DNA of 42,242 nt from Streptomyces sp. B21-105 (GCF_036898465.1 NZ_JARUMJ010000002.1:1-42242), one strand, 5' to 3'; shown: positions 23,700 through 32,150, counted from the first letter of the stretch. Program-made: numbers and translations. Notes: generated by a model from the letters alone, not told the origin.

Positions 23700-26414
23700 C
23701 TACCTCCTGGTCTGGCCCGGGACCAGGCCGACCTGTGCGGCGCCGAGGCCCCGCAGGGCTTGCTTCGCCTGCTCCACCAGGCCGTCCGCGCCGCAGGAGC
23801 GGGCCAGCGTCAGGCCCCGGCCGAGTTCGGCGACCGAGCGGGAGAGAATGCCGTACTCGACCCGCGCGGCCGCGTGTTCGTACTGGCAGGGCGACAGTTC
23901 CAGGTAGGTGACGGCCTGCTGGGCGAGCCGTACGGCACGCTGCCCCGTCTCCAGGGCTGCGGCGCAGCGCAGGGCCTCGCCGATGGCGGTGTCGGTGCCG
24001 AAGCGCTCGGCCTGACGGCGGGCCTCGGCGGCGAGCCGGCTCGCCCGTGCCGGATCCTCGACGGCGAGGGCCCGGGCCAGGTCGACGGCCCAGGGTCCCA
24101 TCACCGGGTTGAGGTGGCCGCGGGCCGCCGCCGCCTTTTCGGCCTCCTCCAGCTCGTTGACGCCCTCCTGGACCCGGCCCACGGCCAGCAGCAGCCGGCC
24201 GCGCACCGACCGGGGGTCGGGCAGCACGATCGTCGACGGGTAGGGCGGGGCGAAGCCGTACTGTTCGGCCACTTCCCAGGCCCGGTCGGCGTGGCCGCGC
24301 GCCAGCAGGGTGTCGACCAGGTTGCAGATCGCCGACCAGTACAGGGGCAGCCCGCGGCCGACGCGTTCGGCCAGGCGCAGGGACTCCCTGAGGGATTCCT
24401 CCGCCTCCTTCAGACGCCCCCTGCGGCGCAGCCCGAGGCCGAGGTAGGCGTGGGCCAGGGCGAGGTGGCCGCCGCTCCAGCCGGCCGACACATAGGCGCG
24501 CAAAGCCTCGTTGAAGAGAGCGTCGGCGCGGTCGAGCCGGTCGGTGTAGGCGTATGAGCTGGCCAGCATCATCAGCAGCTCGATGCCCCACTCCTGGTCG
24601 GTCCAGCCGAGCCCGGGGGCGAGGCGGCCGTTGACGAGGGCGCGGTCGCAGAACTCGACGACCTCCTCGGCGTTCTCGCCGTGGGTCATCAGGTCGAACC
24701 CGCGCAGGATGAGCAGGGCGCGTTCGGAGTTGTCACGGCCGGTGCAGGTCGCCGCGAGGGAGGCGAGCTTCTCGGAGCGGCGGGCGGAGGTCGGGTCACC
24801 GGCGTGCACGCCCTCCCACATGAACTGGACGGCCTGCAGCCGCAGCCGCGCGGGGCCGGGTGCGTGCCGGGCGGCCTCCGCCTCGACCGTGCGGACGGCC
24901 TCCTCCAGCTGGTCGTTGTGCAGCAGCGCCTGGGAGAGGCGGTAGACGGCGTCGACCCGCTCGTCGCCGTCGAGGCCGGGCAGACACAGGGCTTTGCGCA
25001 GGTGCTCGATGGTCCTGGCCGGTGCGGTGAGGAGGGTGGCGCAGCCCAGTTCGTACAGCACGCGCGCGTGGACGTCGGGCACGGGCGGTTCCCGCAGGGC
25101 CCGTTCCAGGCAGCGGCGGGCCGCGTCGGGGGCGCCGACGGCGAGGTGTTCCCGGGCGGCCTCGCGCAGTTGCTCGACGAGTTCCTCGTCGCCCTCCGCG
25201 TGCACCTTGAGCAGATGGCGGGAGGCGGCCGCGAGGCCCTTCCCGGCGTCGGCGACGACCTGGGCGGCGATGCCGTGCATCGCGGTGCGCAGGCCGCCGG
25301 GGATGGACTCGTAGACGGCGGAGGCGATCAGCGGGTGGACGAACTCCAGGTCGCCGTCCTCGGCCGGGGCGGCGGCGGGGTCGGGCTCGGTGAGGATACG
25401 GGCGTTGCGCAGCAGCTCGGCGCAGCGCGCCGCGTCGTCACGGCCGAGGCCGGCGAGCCGGGCCGCCTGGGCGACGGAGATGTCGGCGCCGAGGATCGCG
25501 GCCGCCATCGCGAACTTGGTGGCGTCGACGCCGAGTTTCTCCAGTCGGTCGACGAGTCCGCCGCCGCGGGCCGCCCGGTTCAGGGCGCGCAGCTCGGTGG
25601 CCGAGGACTCGCTCGGCGTCAACTCGCGGTCGCGCACCTTGGCGAGGAGTTCGACGGTCTCGTACGGGTTGCCGTCGGTGACCGCCCACACTTCGCGGCA
25701 GAAGGAGCCCTCGGCGTGTTCGCCGAGGGTGGCCCGGGTCAGGCCGGCGACCGCGGCCGGGGTCAGGGCGCTGAGGCTGGCGACGGCGCGGCCCGCGGCC
25801 TCGCCGACGGCGTCGAGGTGCCGGGCGGCGTCGCCCCTCACCTCGCCGGGCCTGCGGGCCACGACGACGAGGACCGGCAGTTCGTCGAGGCGTTCCACGA
25901 AGGCGGCCAGCCAGCGCAGTGACTCCTGGTCGGCCCAGTGCGCGTCGTCGACGAGCAGGACGAGCGGGTAGTCCCCCCGGGCGAGCCGGGTGACGGCGGC
26001 CACGAGACCGTCGCACACGCCCTGCGGGTCGGCGTGGCCCTCGCCGGGTTCGACGATGCCGAGGGCGGGACCGGCGATGTCGAACCAGTCGCCGAGGTAC
26101 TCGCGGGCCTCCTCCGGGTGAAGGGACATCAGCGCGGGCTGCAGCAGTTGCCGCACCATGTTGAAGGGGACGGACCTCAGTGTCTCGCCGCCGCGGGCCG
26201 ACCAGACCGCGCAGCCGCGGGCCTCGGCGATGCGACGTGTCTCGGCCAGCAGGGCGGTCTTGCCGAATCCGGCCTCGCCGCTGAGCACCAGCAGGTGACC
26301 CGTGGAGGACCGGTCGGCGCAGAGCGTCTCCACCGCCTGTGCGATGGCGGCGACCTCCGCGTCGCGCTCCCACAGGGAAGCCGAGGCGGCCGCCGCCGGC
26401 CTGACCTCCGTCAT
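23700..26414 (-). CDS. LAL/LuxR-type AAA ATPase without a C-terminal HTH
   Basis: This 904-residue STAND-type protein has Walker A GEAGFGKTA (46-54) and Walker B LVLLVDDAHWAD (151-162). A winged-helix-like region follows, then a long TPR-like alpha-helical part (about 400-890). The layout is that of LAL regulators (MalT-like), but the protein ends VEQAKQALRGLGAAQVGLVP then GQTRR with no LuxR helix-turn-helix. I found none in any frame of the 170 bp beyond the stop. It may signal by protein contacts, or it may have lost its output domain. The start is ATG 26414 (MTEVRPAAAASASLWERD). It converges on pcaL; from memory a regulator occurs near pca genes in other streptomycetes, so a role in aromatic catabolism is possible but unproven. 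Confidence 0.8.
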   Translation of the reverse strand: MTEVRPAAAASASLWERDAEVAAIAQAVETLCADRSSTGHLLVLSGEAGFGKTALLAETRRIAEARGCAVWSARGGETLRSVPFNMVRQLLQPALMSLHPEEAREYLGDWFDIAGPALGIVEPGEGHADPQGVCDGLVAAVTRLARGDYPLVLLVDDAHWADQESLRWLAAFVERLDELPVLVVVARRPGEVRGDAARHLDAVGEAAGRAVASLSALTPAAVAGLTRATLGEHAEGSFCREVWAVTDGNPYETVELLAKVRDRELTPSESSATELRALNRAARGGGLVDRLEKLGVDATKFAMAAAILGADISVAQAARLAGLGRDDAARCAELLRNARILTEPDPAAAPAEDGDLEFVHPLIASAVYESIPGGLRTAMHGIAAQVVADAGKGLAAASRHLLKVHAEGDEELVEQLREAAREHLAVGAPDAARRCLERALREPPVPDVHARVLYELGCATLLTAPARTIEHLRKALCLPGLDGDERVDAVYRLSQALLHNDQLEEAVRTVEAEAARHAPGPARLRLQAVQFMWEGVHAGDPTSARRSEKLASLAATCTGRDNSERALLILRGFDLMTHGENAEEVVEFCDRALVNGRLAPGLGWTDQEWGIELLMMLASSYAYTDRLDRADALFNEALRAYVSAGWSGGHLALAHAYLGLGLRRRGRLKEAEESLRESLRLAERVGRGLPLYWSAICNLVDTLLARGHADRAWEVAEQYGFAPPYPSTIVLPDPRSVRGRLLLAVGRVQEGVNELEEAEKAAAARGHLNPVMGPWAVDLARALAVEDPARASRLAAEARRQAERFGTDTAIGEALRCAAALETGQRAVRLAQQAVTYLELSPCQYEHAAARVEYGILSRSVAELGRGLTLARSCGADGLVEQAKQALRGLGAAQVGLVPGQTRR

Positions 26415-26712
26415 CCCGCTACCTCCCCAAGTCGCCCGAACGACGTACCGACGTCGAGCGTAACTCTCCGAGGGCGCGCGCGGAGGGTGGTCCGCGCAGG
26501 TCCCGCCTCGACGGGTGACGGGTCGCGGCGCTGAAGGGCCCGGCGGGCCTGCGGAGGTGCTCCCGTGACGTCAACAGGGAGTGACACGCACCGAATTGAC
26601 GTCGAATTCGCGCCACGCCGAGGGCGCTCGGCCGGCCGGGCGCCGGGGTCCGGTTCCGACGGAGTGCGCTCCCTCTCATCCGGATCTCACCGACGCCTCT
26701 TACGGTGGGGGT
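26415..26712. other. Divergent intergenic region, no confident element
   Basis: This 298-bp region lies between the LAL gene and the DUF2510 gene. It contains GACGTC at 26451 and a TTGACGTCGAATTC stretch near 26596, but no -10 partner or palindrome convincing enough to call. The direction suggests two divergent promoters. Confidence 0.4.
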
Positions 26713-27913
26713 ATGACGCAGGTGACTCCTCCCGGGTGGTATCCCGACCCGGGCAGACGAATGACGGTCCCGCCACCGAGCGCTGGTGGGACGGCAAGGC
26801 ATGGACGGACCAGACCCGCGCCGCGGGCTCGGCCGCCGCTTGGGGTCCGCCGGCGCAGACCGCGGCCGACGGCACGCCCGCGGCACATCCCGACGGCGCG
26901 CCCGCGGACCGCCCCGGCGGCGCGGGTCAACCGGTGCCCCCGCGGGCGCGGGACAGCGGGGGCACCCCGTGGGCCCGGCGTACCCGGGGGGTCCGGCGTA
27001 TCCCGGGGGGCCCGCGTACCCGGGCGGCCCGGCGTACCCCGGAGGGCCCGCGTACCCGGGCGGCCCCGGGTATCCCGGGTATCCAGGAGAATCCGGCCAT
27101 GCGGGCCACCCGGGGTATCCCGCCGCGCCCGCGCCCGGCCGGCGGCGCGGGCTGCGCACGGGCATAGCCGTGGCGGCCGCCGTCGCCGTCCTCGCCAGCA
27201 TCGGGGTCGGCGTGTGGGCCCTCGCCAAGGACGACGGCTCGGGCGGCGGCGGTGGCACGGCCCAGGGACCGGGCGGGCAGGGCGGCCCGGGCGGACAGGA
27301 CGGCGGCGGATCAGGCGGGTCGAGCGGGTCGGGCGGGTCGGGCGGGTCGTCGCCCTCGCCCGGGGGCTCCGAGCCGCCGACGATCAAGAGCGGTTCGGTG
27401 ACCGACGCGCTCAACGGGATCAGCATCCCGATCCCGAAGGGCTGGGCGGGCCAGGAGCTCAGGGTGGGCGTCCAGGTCATCTCCGACGCCTCCTACAAGT
27501 GCCCGGGCGACACCACCAAGACCTGCACCAAGGGAGGTGTGTACTCGTCGCCCGCCGAGGTGCTGGGGAGCAAGGGCGACACGGCCGAGGAGGTCGCGAA
27601 GGCGGACATCGCGGCCAACGCCGAGCAGTCGTACGGCGGTACGACGTACGGCGCGATCACGTCGCACCAGGTGCTTGCCTCGAAGACGGTGACGGTGGCC
27701 GGGCAGAAGGGTTATCTGGTGCGCTGGAAGGCGGTGACGAGCAAGGGCGCGGACGGCTATGTCGAGTCGCTGGCGTTCCCGGCGCCGGCGGACGCCAAGC
27801 GGTTCGTGGTGCTCCGCTTCGGTCTCGACACCGATCAGGACGTGTCGGTCATCGACACGATCACCAAGAGCGTCAAGGTGTCGACGGGCGGCGGCAGCGG
27901 ACAGGACGTCTGA
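26713..27913 (+). pseudogene. DUF2510 membrane protein with proline-rich linker, two frameshifts
   Basis: The gene starts MTQVTPPGWYPDPG at ATG 26713, the opening of the DUF2510 domain (PGWYPDP). It continues after a one-base slip near 26752 as [21 protein letters not shown] second slip near 26974 leads into repeated PAYPGG units (about 26977-27072, encoding a Pro/Tyr/Gly linker). A transmembrane helix ([21 protein letters not shown]) follows, then a Gly/Ser-rich spacer and an exported C-terminal domain ending at 27913. Both slips fall in or beside G/C runs, so sequencing error is likely and the intact protein would be about 400 residues. DUF2510 is thought to bind peptidoglycan-related or membrane partners. 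No catalytic motif is visible. Confidence 0.78.
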
Positions 27914-27968
27914 GCGCCGGACCCGCCCCGCGGGACACGCCGGGCGGGACACGCCGGGCGGGACACGG

Positions 27969-28018
27969 CCGGCCGGGCGGGGACGCCCCTGCGTTCAGGG
28001 ACGTCCCCGCCCGGCCGG
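27969..28018. terminator. Strong bidirectional terminator
   Basis: Two 23-nt arms (27969-27991 and 27996-28018; first bases CCGGCCGGGCGGGGACG) pair at 22 of 23 positions around a CGTT loop. The hairpin separates the convergent DUF2510 and tetR genes. GGGACACGCCGGGC repeats (14 bp, about 27931-27966) precede it. Confidence 0.85.
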
Positions 28019-28105
28019 GTGCGCGCCGCCCCCGTCCCCACGGTGCGGCGCGATACAGGTCGCCGTCCGGTCATCCCGTGGACGGCGGCCTGGGTCCGTT
28101 CGGTC

Positions 28106-28780
28106 TCAGGCCGGCCTCGGAGCGGCCCCGGCCGCTCCCCCGGCAGACAGGTCGCCGCCGGGGCGGGGGACGAGGCCGAGGGCCGGCAGCACGGCGGCCT
28201 CCACGAAACGCAGCAGGTACTCCTCGTCCGCGTACTCCCCGTCGACGACCGGACGGGCGCGGATCACCCCGAACACCTGCGCGGGGACGTACTCCAGCGC
28301 CGGATGGCCGTCGGCGATCTCGCCGCGTTCCACCCCGCGCCGCAGGATCTGCCGGAGCGCGTCGATCTCCGGGGCCACGATCGCCTCCCGCAGCGCACGG
28401 GCGAGTTCCTGGTCGCCGGTGACCGCGTGACCGAGGGCCTGCATCAGCGTGGTGTCGTGGGTGGACCAGCGGCCGGCGGCCCGCGCGGCCTCGCGCAGGT
28501 CCCCGGCGAGCGAGCCGGTGTCGATGCCGGTCAGCCGGGCCTGGCGGCGGGAGCGCAGTGCGGCGACGACGAACTGCGGCTTGGTCTTCCACTGCCGGTA
28601 GAGCGTGGACTTGCTGCAGCGGGCGCTCGCCGCGACGCCCTCCATGGTGACGGCTTCGTAACCGCATTCACGGACCTGGTCGAGGACGGCGTCGAAGAAC
28701 TCCTGCTCCCGCTCGGGCGTGATCTTCGAACGGCGCGTGGCGGCGGCCGACTCCGGTCCGTCCGCGGCCTGCGACGTCAT
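28106..28780 (-). CDS. TetR-family transcriptional regulator
   Basis: This 224-residue protein has the TetR N-terminal domain KITPEREQEFFDAVLDQV and helix-turn-helix TMEGVAASARCSKSTLYRQW (about 45-64). A TetR_C-type ligand domain follows (THDTTLMQALGHAVTGDQELA, EIADGHPALEYVPAQV). It is divergent from the PAP2-DMT pair. A perfect 18-bp inverted repeat (28891-28940) in the shared region is the obvious operator candidate, so it probably represses itself and that pair. The start is ATG 28780 with a purine-rich leader (rc of cctcgcttctcttcc, itself duplicated). The ligand is unknown. Confidence 0.9.
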   Translation of the reverse strand: MTSQAADGPESAAATRRSKITPEREQEFFDAVLDQVRECGYEAVTMEGVAASARCSKSTLYRQWKTKPQFVVAALRSRRQARLTGIDTGSLAGDLREAARAAGRWSTHDTTLMQALGHAVTGDQELARALREAIVAPEIDALRQILRRGVERGEIADGHPALEYVPAQVFGVIRARPVVDGEYADEEYLLRFVEAAVLPALGLVPRPGGDLSAGGAAGAAPRPA

Positions 28781-28791
28781 CTGCTCTCCCC

Positions 28792-28821
28792 CTCGCTTCT
28801 CTTCCGCTCGCTTCTCTTCCG
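28792..28821. repeat. 15-bp direct repeat x 2 in the tetR leader
   Basis: Two exact copies of CTCGCTTCTCTTCCG (28792-28806 and 28807-28821) end 11 bp from the tetR start codon. On the coding strand they read as purine-rich GGAAGAGAAG, so each could act as a ribosome-binding sequence. Confidence 0.75.
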
Positions 28822-28890
28822 CTCGGACGCCTGCCCCGCGGCGGTGCGGGCCCCGGATCGGGCCCGGCCTCCAGTGTGGCGCACATCAAT

Positions 28891-28940
28891 CGATACGCCA
28901 GTGTACCGGTACGGATTCGTTTCGGTACACTGGCGTATCG
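28891..28940. promoter_or_regulatory. Perfect 18-bp inverted repeat, TetR operator candidate
   Basis: CGATACGCCAGTGTACCG (28891-28908) is repeated as its exact reverse complement at 28923-28940 with a 14-bp spacer. A further ATCGATACG/CGTATCGAT pair (28889 and about 28949-28957) extends the symmetry outward. It lies 111 bp upstream of tetR and 180 bp upstream of the PAP2 gene. Confidence 0.75.
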
Positions 28941-28990
28941 GAACGACATCGTATCGATGGTGCATATACGCGAGCGACCGCCCGACGGCA

Positions 28991-29089
28991 CCACCTGCGC
29001 CACCTGCGCCACCTGCGCCACCTGCGCTACCTGCACTACCTGCGAGATCTGCACTTCGTGCACCACCTGTACTACCTGCACCACCTCAC
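28991..29089 (+). repeat. 9-bp tandem repeat x 11 upstream of the PAP2 gene
   Basis: Eleven 9-bp units start at 28991. The first four are exact CCACCTGCG; the rest drift (CTACCTGCA, AGATCTGCA, CTTCGTGCA and so on) but never change length. Nearly every unit keeps TGC or TGT at the same place. The array ends 30 bp before the PAP2 start codon, so it lies in the mRNA leader. One frame through it encodes Cys-Thr-Ala-type triplets; another encodes His-Leu-Arg-type triplets and terminates as ATGA on the PAP2 start. Confidence 0.9.
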
Positions 29090-29119
29090 ACGCACCACCG
29101 TCAGCGAAGGGGCCGGGGG

Positions 29120-29977
29120 ATGAATGCCCGCACCGAGCCTGCAGAAGCGGAGCCGGCCACACCGGCGAGGCCGCCCGTAGTCCGTGAGCTCCTGCTCGTC
29201 GCAGGTCTCTTCGCCGTCTACAAACTCGGCCGGCAACTGGCCGCGGGTCACACCGGCGAGGCCTTCCGCGACGCCCGGGACGTGTGGCACGCCGAGCGGT
29301 GGCTGCACCTGCCCGGCGAGGGCACCGTGCAGTCCCTGCTGCTGCACGGCGACGGCCTGGCCGAAGCCGCCAACGCCTACTACGCGACCGTGCACTTCCC
29401 GGCCACCCTGGCCTTCCTGGTCTGGCTGTACCTGCGGCGCCCGGCGCACTACACGTGGTCGCGGCGGGTACTGGCCGCGGTGACCGCCGCCGCCCTGCTG
29501 CTGCATCTGGCGTTCCCGCTCGCCCCGCCGCGCATGCTGGCGGCGACGGGCCTGGTGGACACCGCGCGCGTGTACGGACCGTCCGTCTACGGCCCGCCGC
29601 AGACGGATCACCTGTCGAACCAGTTCGCGGCGATGCCCTCGCTGCACTTCGGCTGGGCGCTGATGGTGGCGATCGGCCTGATCGTCGCCACCCGGTCACG
29701 GTGGCGGTGGCTGTGGCTGCTGCACCCGCTGCTCACCCTGCTGGTGATCGTGGGCACGGCGAACCACTACTGGCTCGACGCGATCGCCGCGGCCGCCCTA
29801 CTGGGTGTGGCGCTCGCCCTGGTTCCGCCGCCCCGTCGCGCGGCGGGCGCAGCGGGCACCGGGGGCTCTGCCGGCGCTGCGGGCACGGCCTCAGCGGCCG
29901 CCGAAGCCGGACGCGACGCGCGCGCCCTCGTCCTCGTCCCGGCCGAGCGGCCGGCACCGGTCGGAGCGGGCCGATGA
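29120..29977 (+). CDS. PAP2-superfamily membrane phosphatase (AUR1-like)
   Basis: This 285-residue membrane protein has about five to six hydrophobic segments. PAP2-type motifs are AAMPSLHFGWAL (about 170-181, SxH) and GTANHYWLDAIAA (about 211-223, with the second His and Asp). This is the layout of the AUR1/inositol-phosphotransferase-like branch rather than classical KxxxxxxRP phosphatases. It likely handles lipid phosphates at the outer membrane face. ATG 29120 follows GGGGG. Its stop overlaps the DMT gene start (ATGA, 29974-29977). The leader carries the 9-bp array and the TetR-type operator. The C-terminal tail (235-285) is Ala/Gly-rich and low-complexity. The substrate is unknown. Confidence 0.87.
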   Translation: MNARTEPAEAEPATPARPPVVRELLLVAGLFAVYKLGRQLAAGHTGEAFRDARDVWHAERWLHLPGEGTVQSLLLHGDGLAEAANAYYATVHFPATLAFLVWLYLRRPAHYTWSRRVLAAVTAAALLLHLAFPLAPPRMLAATGLVDTARVYGPSVYGPPQTDHLSNQFAAMPSLHFGWALMVAIGLIVATRSRWRWLWLLHPLLTLLVIVGTANHYWLDAIAAAALLGVALALVPPPRRAAGAAGTGGSAGAAGTASAAAEAGRDARALVLVPAERPAPVGAGR

Positions 29978-30969
29978 ACGCCGCCCTGGTCGCCGTCGTC
30001 CTCTCCCTGTTCTCGGCCGTCGCGTACGCGGCCGCCGCGGTCGCCCAGGAACGGCTCGCCTCCCGGCACCCCGGCTCCGGCCTGGCCCGCCTGCTCGGCA
30101 ACGGGGCCTGGTGGTGCTCGGTGGGACTGAACGCCGGCGCCGCGCTGCTGCACGTCGTGGCCCTGAAGTACGGCCCGCTCACCGTGGTGCAGCCGCTCGG
30201 CGCGCTCACCCTGGTGGCGGCGGTGCCGATGGGCGCCCGGGTCGCGGGACGCCGGGTGAGCGCCGCCGAGTGGCGGGGCACCGCCCTCACCCTGGCCGGC
30301 CTGGCCGCGATCCTGGTCACAGCCTCGGGGTCGGCCCCGGAAGACGTCCTGAGCGGCCCCGAGGCGGTGGCCGTGGCAGGGGCCACCGCCGCGCTGATCG
30401 GGCTGCTGGCCCGGCGCGGCGCCCGTCCGGGGCTGCGGCACGCGACGGCGTCCGGCTTCGCCTCGGGCGTCGCCTCGGCCCTCACCCAGACCGTGACGGT
30501 GGCCGCGACGGACCGCTCGGGCGCGCTTGCGAGCATGCAGGTGGTCGGAGTGGCGCTGCTGGTCGCGGCCTTCGCGACGGGCGGACTGCTGCTGTCGCAG
30601 ACGGCCTACCGCGGCGGCCTCGGCGCCCCGCTGGCGATGGTGACGCTGGCCAACCCGGTGGCCGCCGCGGCGATCGGCCTCGCACTCCTCGGCGAACGGC
30701 TCCAGGGCGGGCTCGCGGGACTGCTCCTCGCCCTCGCGGGAGCCGGGCTCGCGGGACGGGGCGTGGTACTGCTGTCACACGCCGCGCCACAACCGGCGTC
30801 CGTCACCGAGTCTGCCGCTGAGTCCGTCACAAAGTCCGTCACGGAGTCCGTAACGGACGAGGAACACCCGGTGGCGGCGGTGCTGGCGCTGAGTCCGGAG
30901 ACTGCGTCCGCCGAACCGGCGCTGCTCCCCTGGCCCACGACCGGCCCGGAACACCTCACCCCGCTGTGA
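29974..30969 (+). CDS. DMT-superfamily (EamA-like) membrane transporter
   Basis: This 331-residue protein has roughly nine to ten transmembrane helices (NAALVAVVLSLFSAVAYAAA to LLLALAGAGLAGRGVVLLS). It includes the paired half-repeat structure, YGPLTVVQPLGALTLVAAVP, and its counterpart, GLGAPLAMVTLANPVAAA. These are typical of drug/metabolite transporters. The C-terminal tail (about 275-331) contains an S-V-T-E/K repeat (ESVTKSVTESVTDEE), another small expansion. ATG 29974 overlaps the PAP2 stop, so the two are co-translated and probably act on related lipids or small molecules. The pair is likely controlled by the divergent TetR. The substrate cannot be predicted. Confidence 0.88.
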   Translation: MNAALVAVVLSLFSAVAYAAAAVAQERLASRHPGSGLARLLGNGAWWCSVGLNAGAALLHVVALKYGPLTVVQPLGALTLVAAVPMGARVAGRRVSAAEWRGTALTLAGLAAILVTASGSAPEDVLSGPEAVAVAGATAALIGLLARRGARPGLRHATASGFASGVASALTQTVTVAATDRSGALASMQVVGVALLVAAFATGGLLLSQTAYRGGLGAPLAMVTLANPVAAAAIGLALLGERLQGGLAGLLLALAGAGLAGRGVVLLSHAAPQPASVTESAAESVTKSVTESVTDEEHPVAAVLALSPETASAEPALLPWPTTGPEHLTPL

Positions 30970-30977
30970 CGCGCGGC

Positions 30978-31008
30978 CGGGTGGCACCTTCCGGGAACGT
31001 GCCACCCG
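30978..31008. terminator. Intrinsic terminator between DMT and scramblase-like genes
   Basis: CGGGTGGCAC (30978-30987) pairs perfectly with GTGCCACCCG (30999-31008) around an 11-nt loop that itself can pair TTCC with GGAA. It lies 9 bp past the DMT stop and separates convergent genes. Confidence 0.75.
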
Positions 31009-31053
31009 TGCGCGGAGGATGCGAGCCGCGACCGCGCGCGTCCGCGGAGACGG

Positions 31054-31872
31054 TCAGCCCAGACCGCGGGCGTCCTGCTTGAGCGCGGTGTCCACGGTCA
31101 GGGCCGTCGCGACGACGAGGCTCAGCAGCGGCTCGGGCAGCTGGTAGTGGATCTGCAGGACGTAGTTGTCCGCGGTGGTGAACATCGTCTTGGCGAGGCC
31201 TTCCCAGGTCTTGGTGATCCGGGCGACCTCGTTTTCCGCGTGGTCGACGATCGCGAAGTTCCACGCCCGCCAGTTCTCCGCCTTGATGGCGCCGACCTGC
31301 CGGCCGTCCGCGTTGATCGCGAAGTTGATCTTCCCGAAGACGTTCTGCTGGACGATCTCGCCGACCGGCTGCCCGTCGGGACGGGTCACCAGCACCCGCG
31401 ACTTGAAGATCTTCGCCGGGCGGGTCAGCAGCAGCACCGGCTGGCCGTGCGCGTCACGGATCTCCAGCCGCTGCGTCAGGTACTGGTCGATGCTCGCGAC
31501 GAAACGCAGGATCTTGCGCAGAGCGCTCTGGCCGACCTGGACGACCGAGCCGAGCTGGTTGCCCTGCTGGTCCATCACCTTGTACTCGTTGGTGAGTTCG
31601 ATCAGCTTCGCCTTCTGGTTCACCACCAGCACGGGCTCGCTGAACATGGAGCCGCCGCCGGGACCGCTCGGCGCTACCCCGGCCTGCTGCTGCACCTGGC
31701 GCTGGACCCGGGCGTCGGGCCCCGCCTGCTGCGGTATCTGCGGGGCGGGCCCGCCCTTGCCCTCGGCGTGGGTCTGCTCGGTCCACTGGGCGCCGTCCCA
31801 GTAGCGCAGGGTCTGGGCCGCTCCGTGCGGATCGGGATACCAGCCTGCAGGCGTGTTCGAATGCGTGTTCAC
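31054..31872 (-). CDS. DUF2510 and LURP-one/phospholipid-scramblase-like protein
   Basis: The protein has 272 residues. The first 35 form a DUF2510 domain (TPAGWYPDPHGAAQTLRYWD, then AQWTEQTHAE). A Gln/Pro-rich linker (40-75) leads to a LURP-one/Tubby-like beta-barrel domain (MFSEPVLVVNQKAKLIELTN, LRFVASIDQYLTQRLEIRDA, LTRPAKIFKSRVLVTRPDG, FAINADGRQVGAIKAENW). No clear transmembrane helix is seen, though the last 30 residues (PLLSLVVATALTVDTAL) are mildly hydrophobic. Scramblase activity is assigned by homology only; membrane or lipid association is plausible. ATG 31872 is the natural start. It is single and convergent with the DMT gene. Confidence 0.87.
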   Translation of the reverse strand: MNTHSNTPAGWYPDPHGAAQTLRYWDGAQWTEQTHAEGKGGPAPQIPQQAGPDARVQRQVQQQAGVAPSGPGGGSMFSEPVLVVNQKAKLIELTNEYKVMDQQGNQLGSVVQVGQSALRKILRFVASIDQYLTQRLEIRDAHGQPVLLLTRPAKIFKSRVLVTRPDGQPVGEIVQQNVFGKINFAINADGRQVGAIKAENWRAWNFAIVDHAENEVARITKTWEGLAKTMFTTADNYVLQIHYQLPEPLLSLVVATALTVDTALKQDARGLG

Positions 31873-32029
31873 CGGGGCACACTACCCCGCGCCAACCGGG
31901 ACCCGACCAGCCCCCACGATCCGGCAGTCCTCGCGCATTCACCGCGACCACCGGCCCGCGCACTCACCGCCGAATGCGAGACAGAAGGAAGCGCATGCAC
32001 GGCGGCAGCAGGGGGCACTCCGGCTGGAT

Positions 32030-32041
32030 TGAATCGATTCA
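32030..32041. promoter_or_regulatory. Operator-like palindrome upstream of the orphan sugar-binding gene
   Basis: TGAATCGATTCA is a perfect 12-bp palindrome with central CG, the style of LacI-family operators. It lies 51 bp upstream of the -35 box at 32093. Confidence 0.5.
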
Positions 32042-32092
32042 TATGGCAGCATTCGGCCCGAATTTGACGGAAAATTCAGACAGTACAGGTGG

Positions 32093-32121
32093 TTGACGGT
32101 CTAAGAGGAGGCCTTTAAGGT
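32093..32121 (+). promoter_or_regulatory. Housekeeping-type promoter for the sugar-binding gene
   Basis: TTGACG (32093-32098), 17-bp spacer and TAAGGT (32116-32121) are close to the streptomycete primary-sigma consensus. The transcript would start near 32128, about 455 nt ahead of the binding-protein gene. Confidence 0.55.
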
Positions 32122-32136
32122 CCCGATTTATGCACG

Positions 32137-32150
32137 TTGAAAGCATTCAA
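32137..32150. promoter_or_regulatory. Inverted repeat just downstream of the promoter
   Basis: TTGAA-AGCA-TTCAA is a perfect 5+4+5 inverted repeat at about +10 to +23 of the predicted transcript. It is well placed for repression. It shares the TGAA/TTCA ends of the palindrome at 32030. Confidence 0.5.

Noticed and set aside
28991..29089. CRISPR array
   Set aside because: Units are directly adjacent with no spacers and no cas genes are present. It is a minisatellite.
28876..29187. 103-codon frame with Cys every third residue through the 9-bp array
   Set aside because: It runs into the PAP2 coding sequence in another frame and has no RBS. The Cys pattern is forced by the repeat. The nested ATGA frame is reported as a finding instead.
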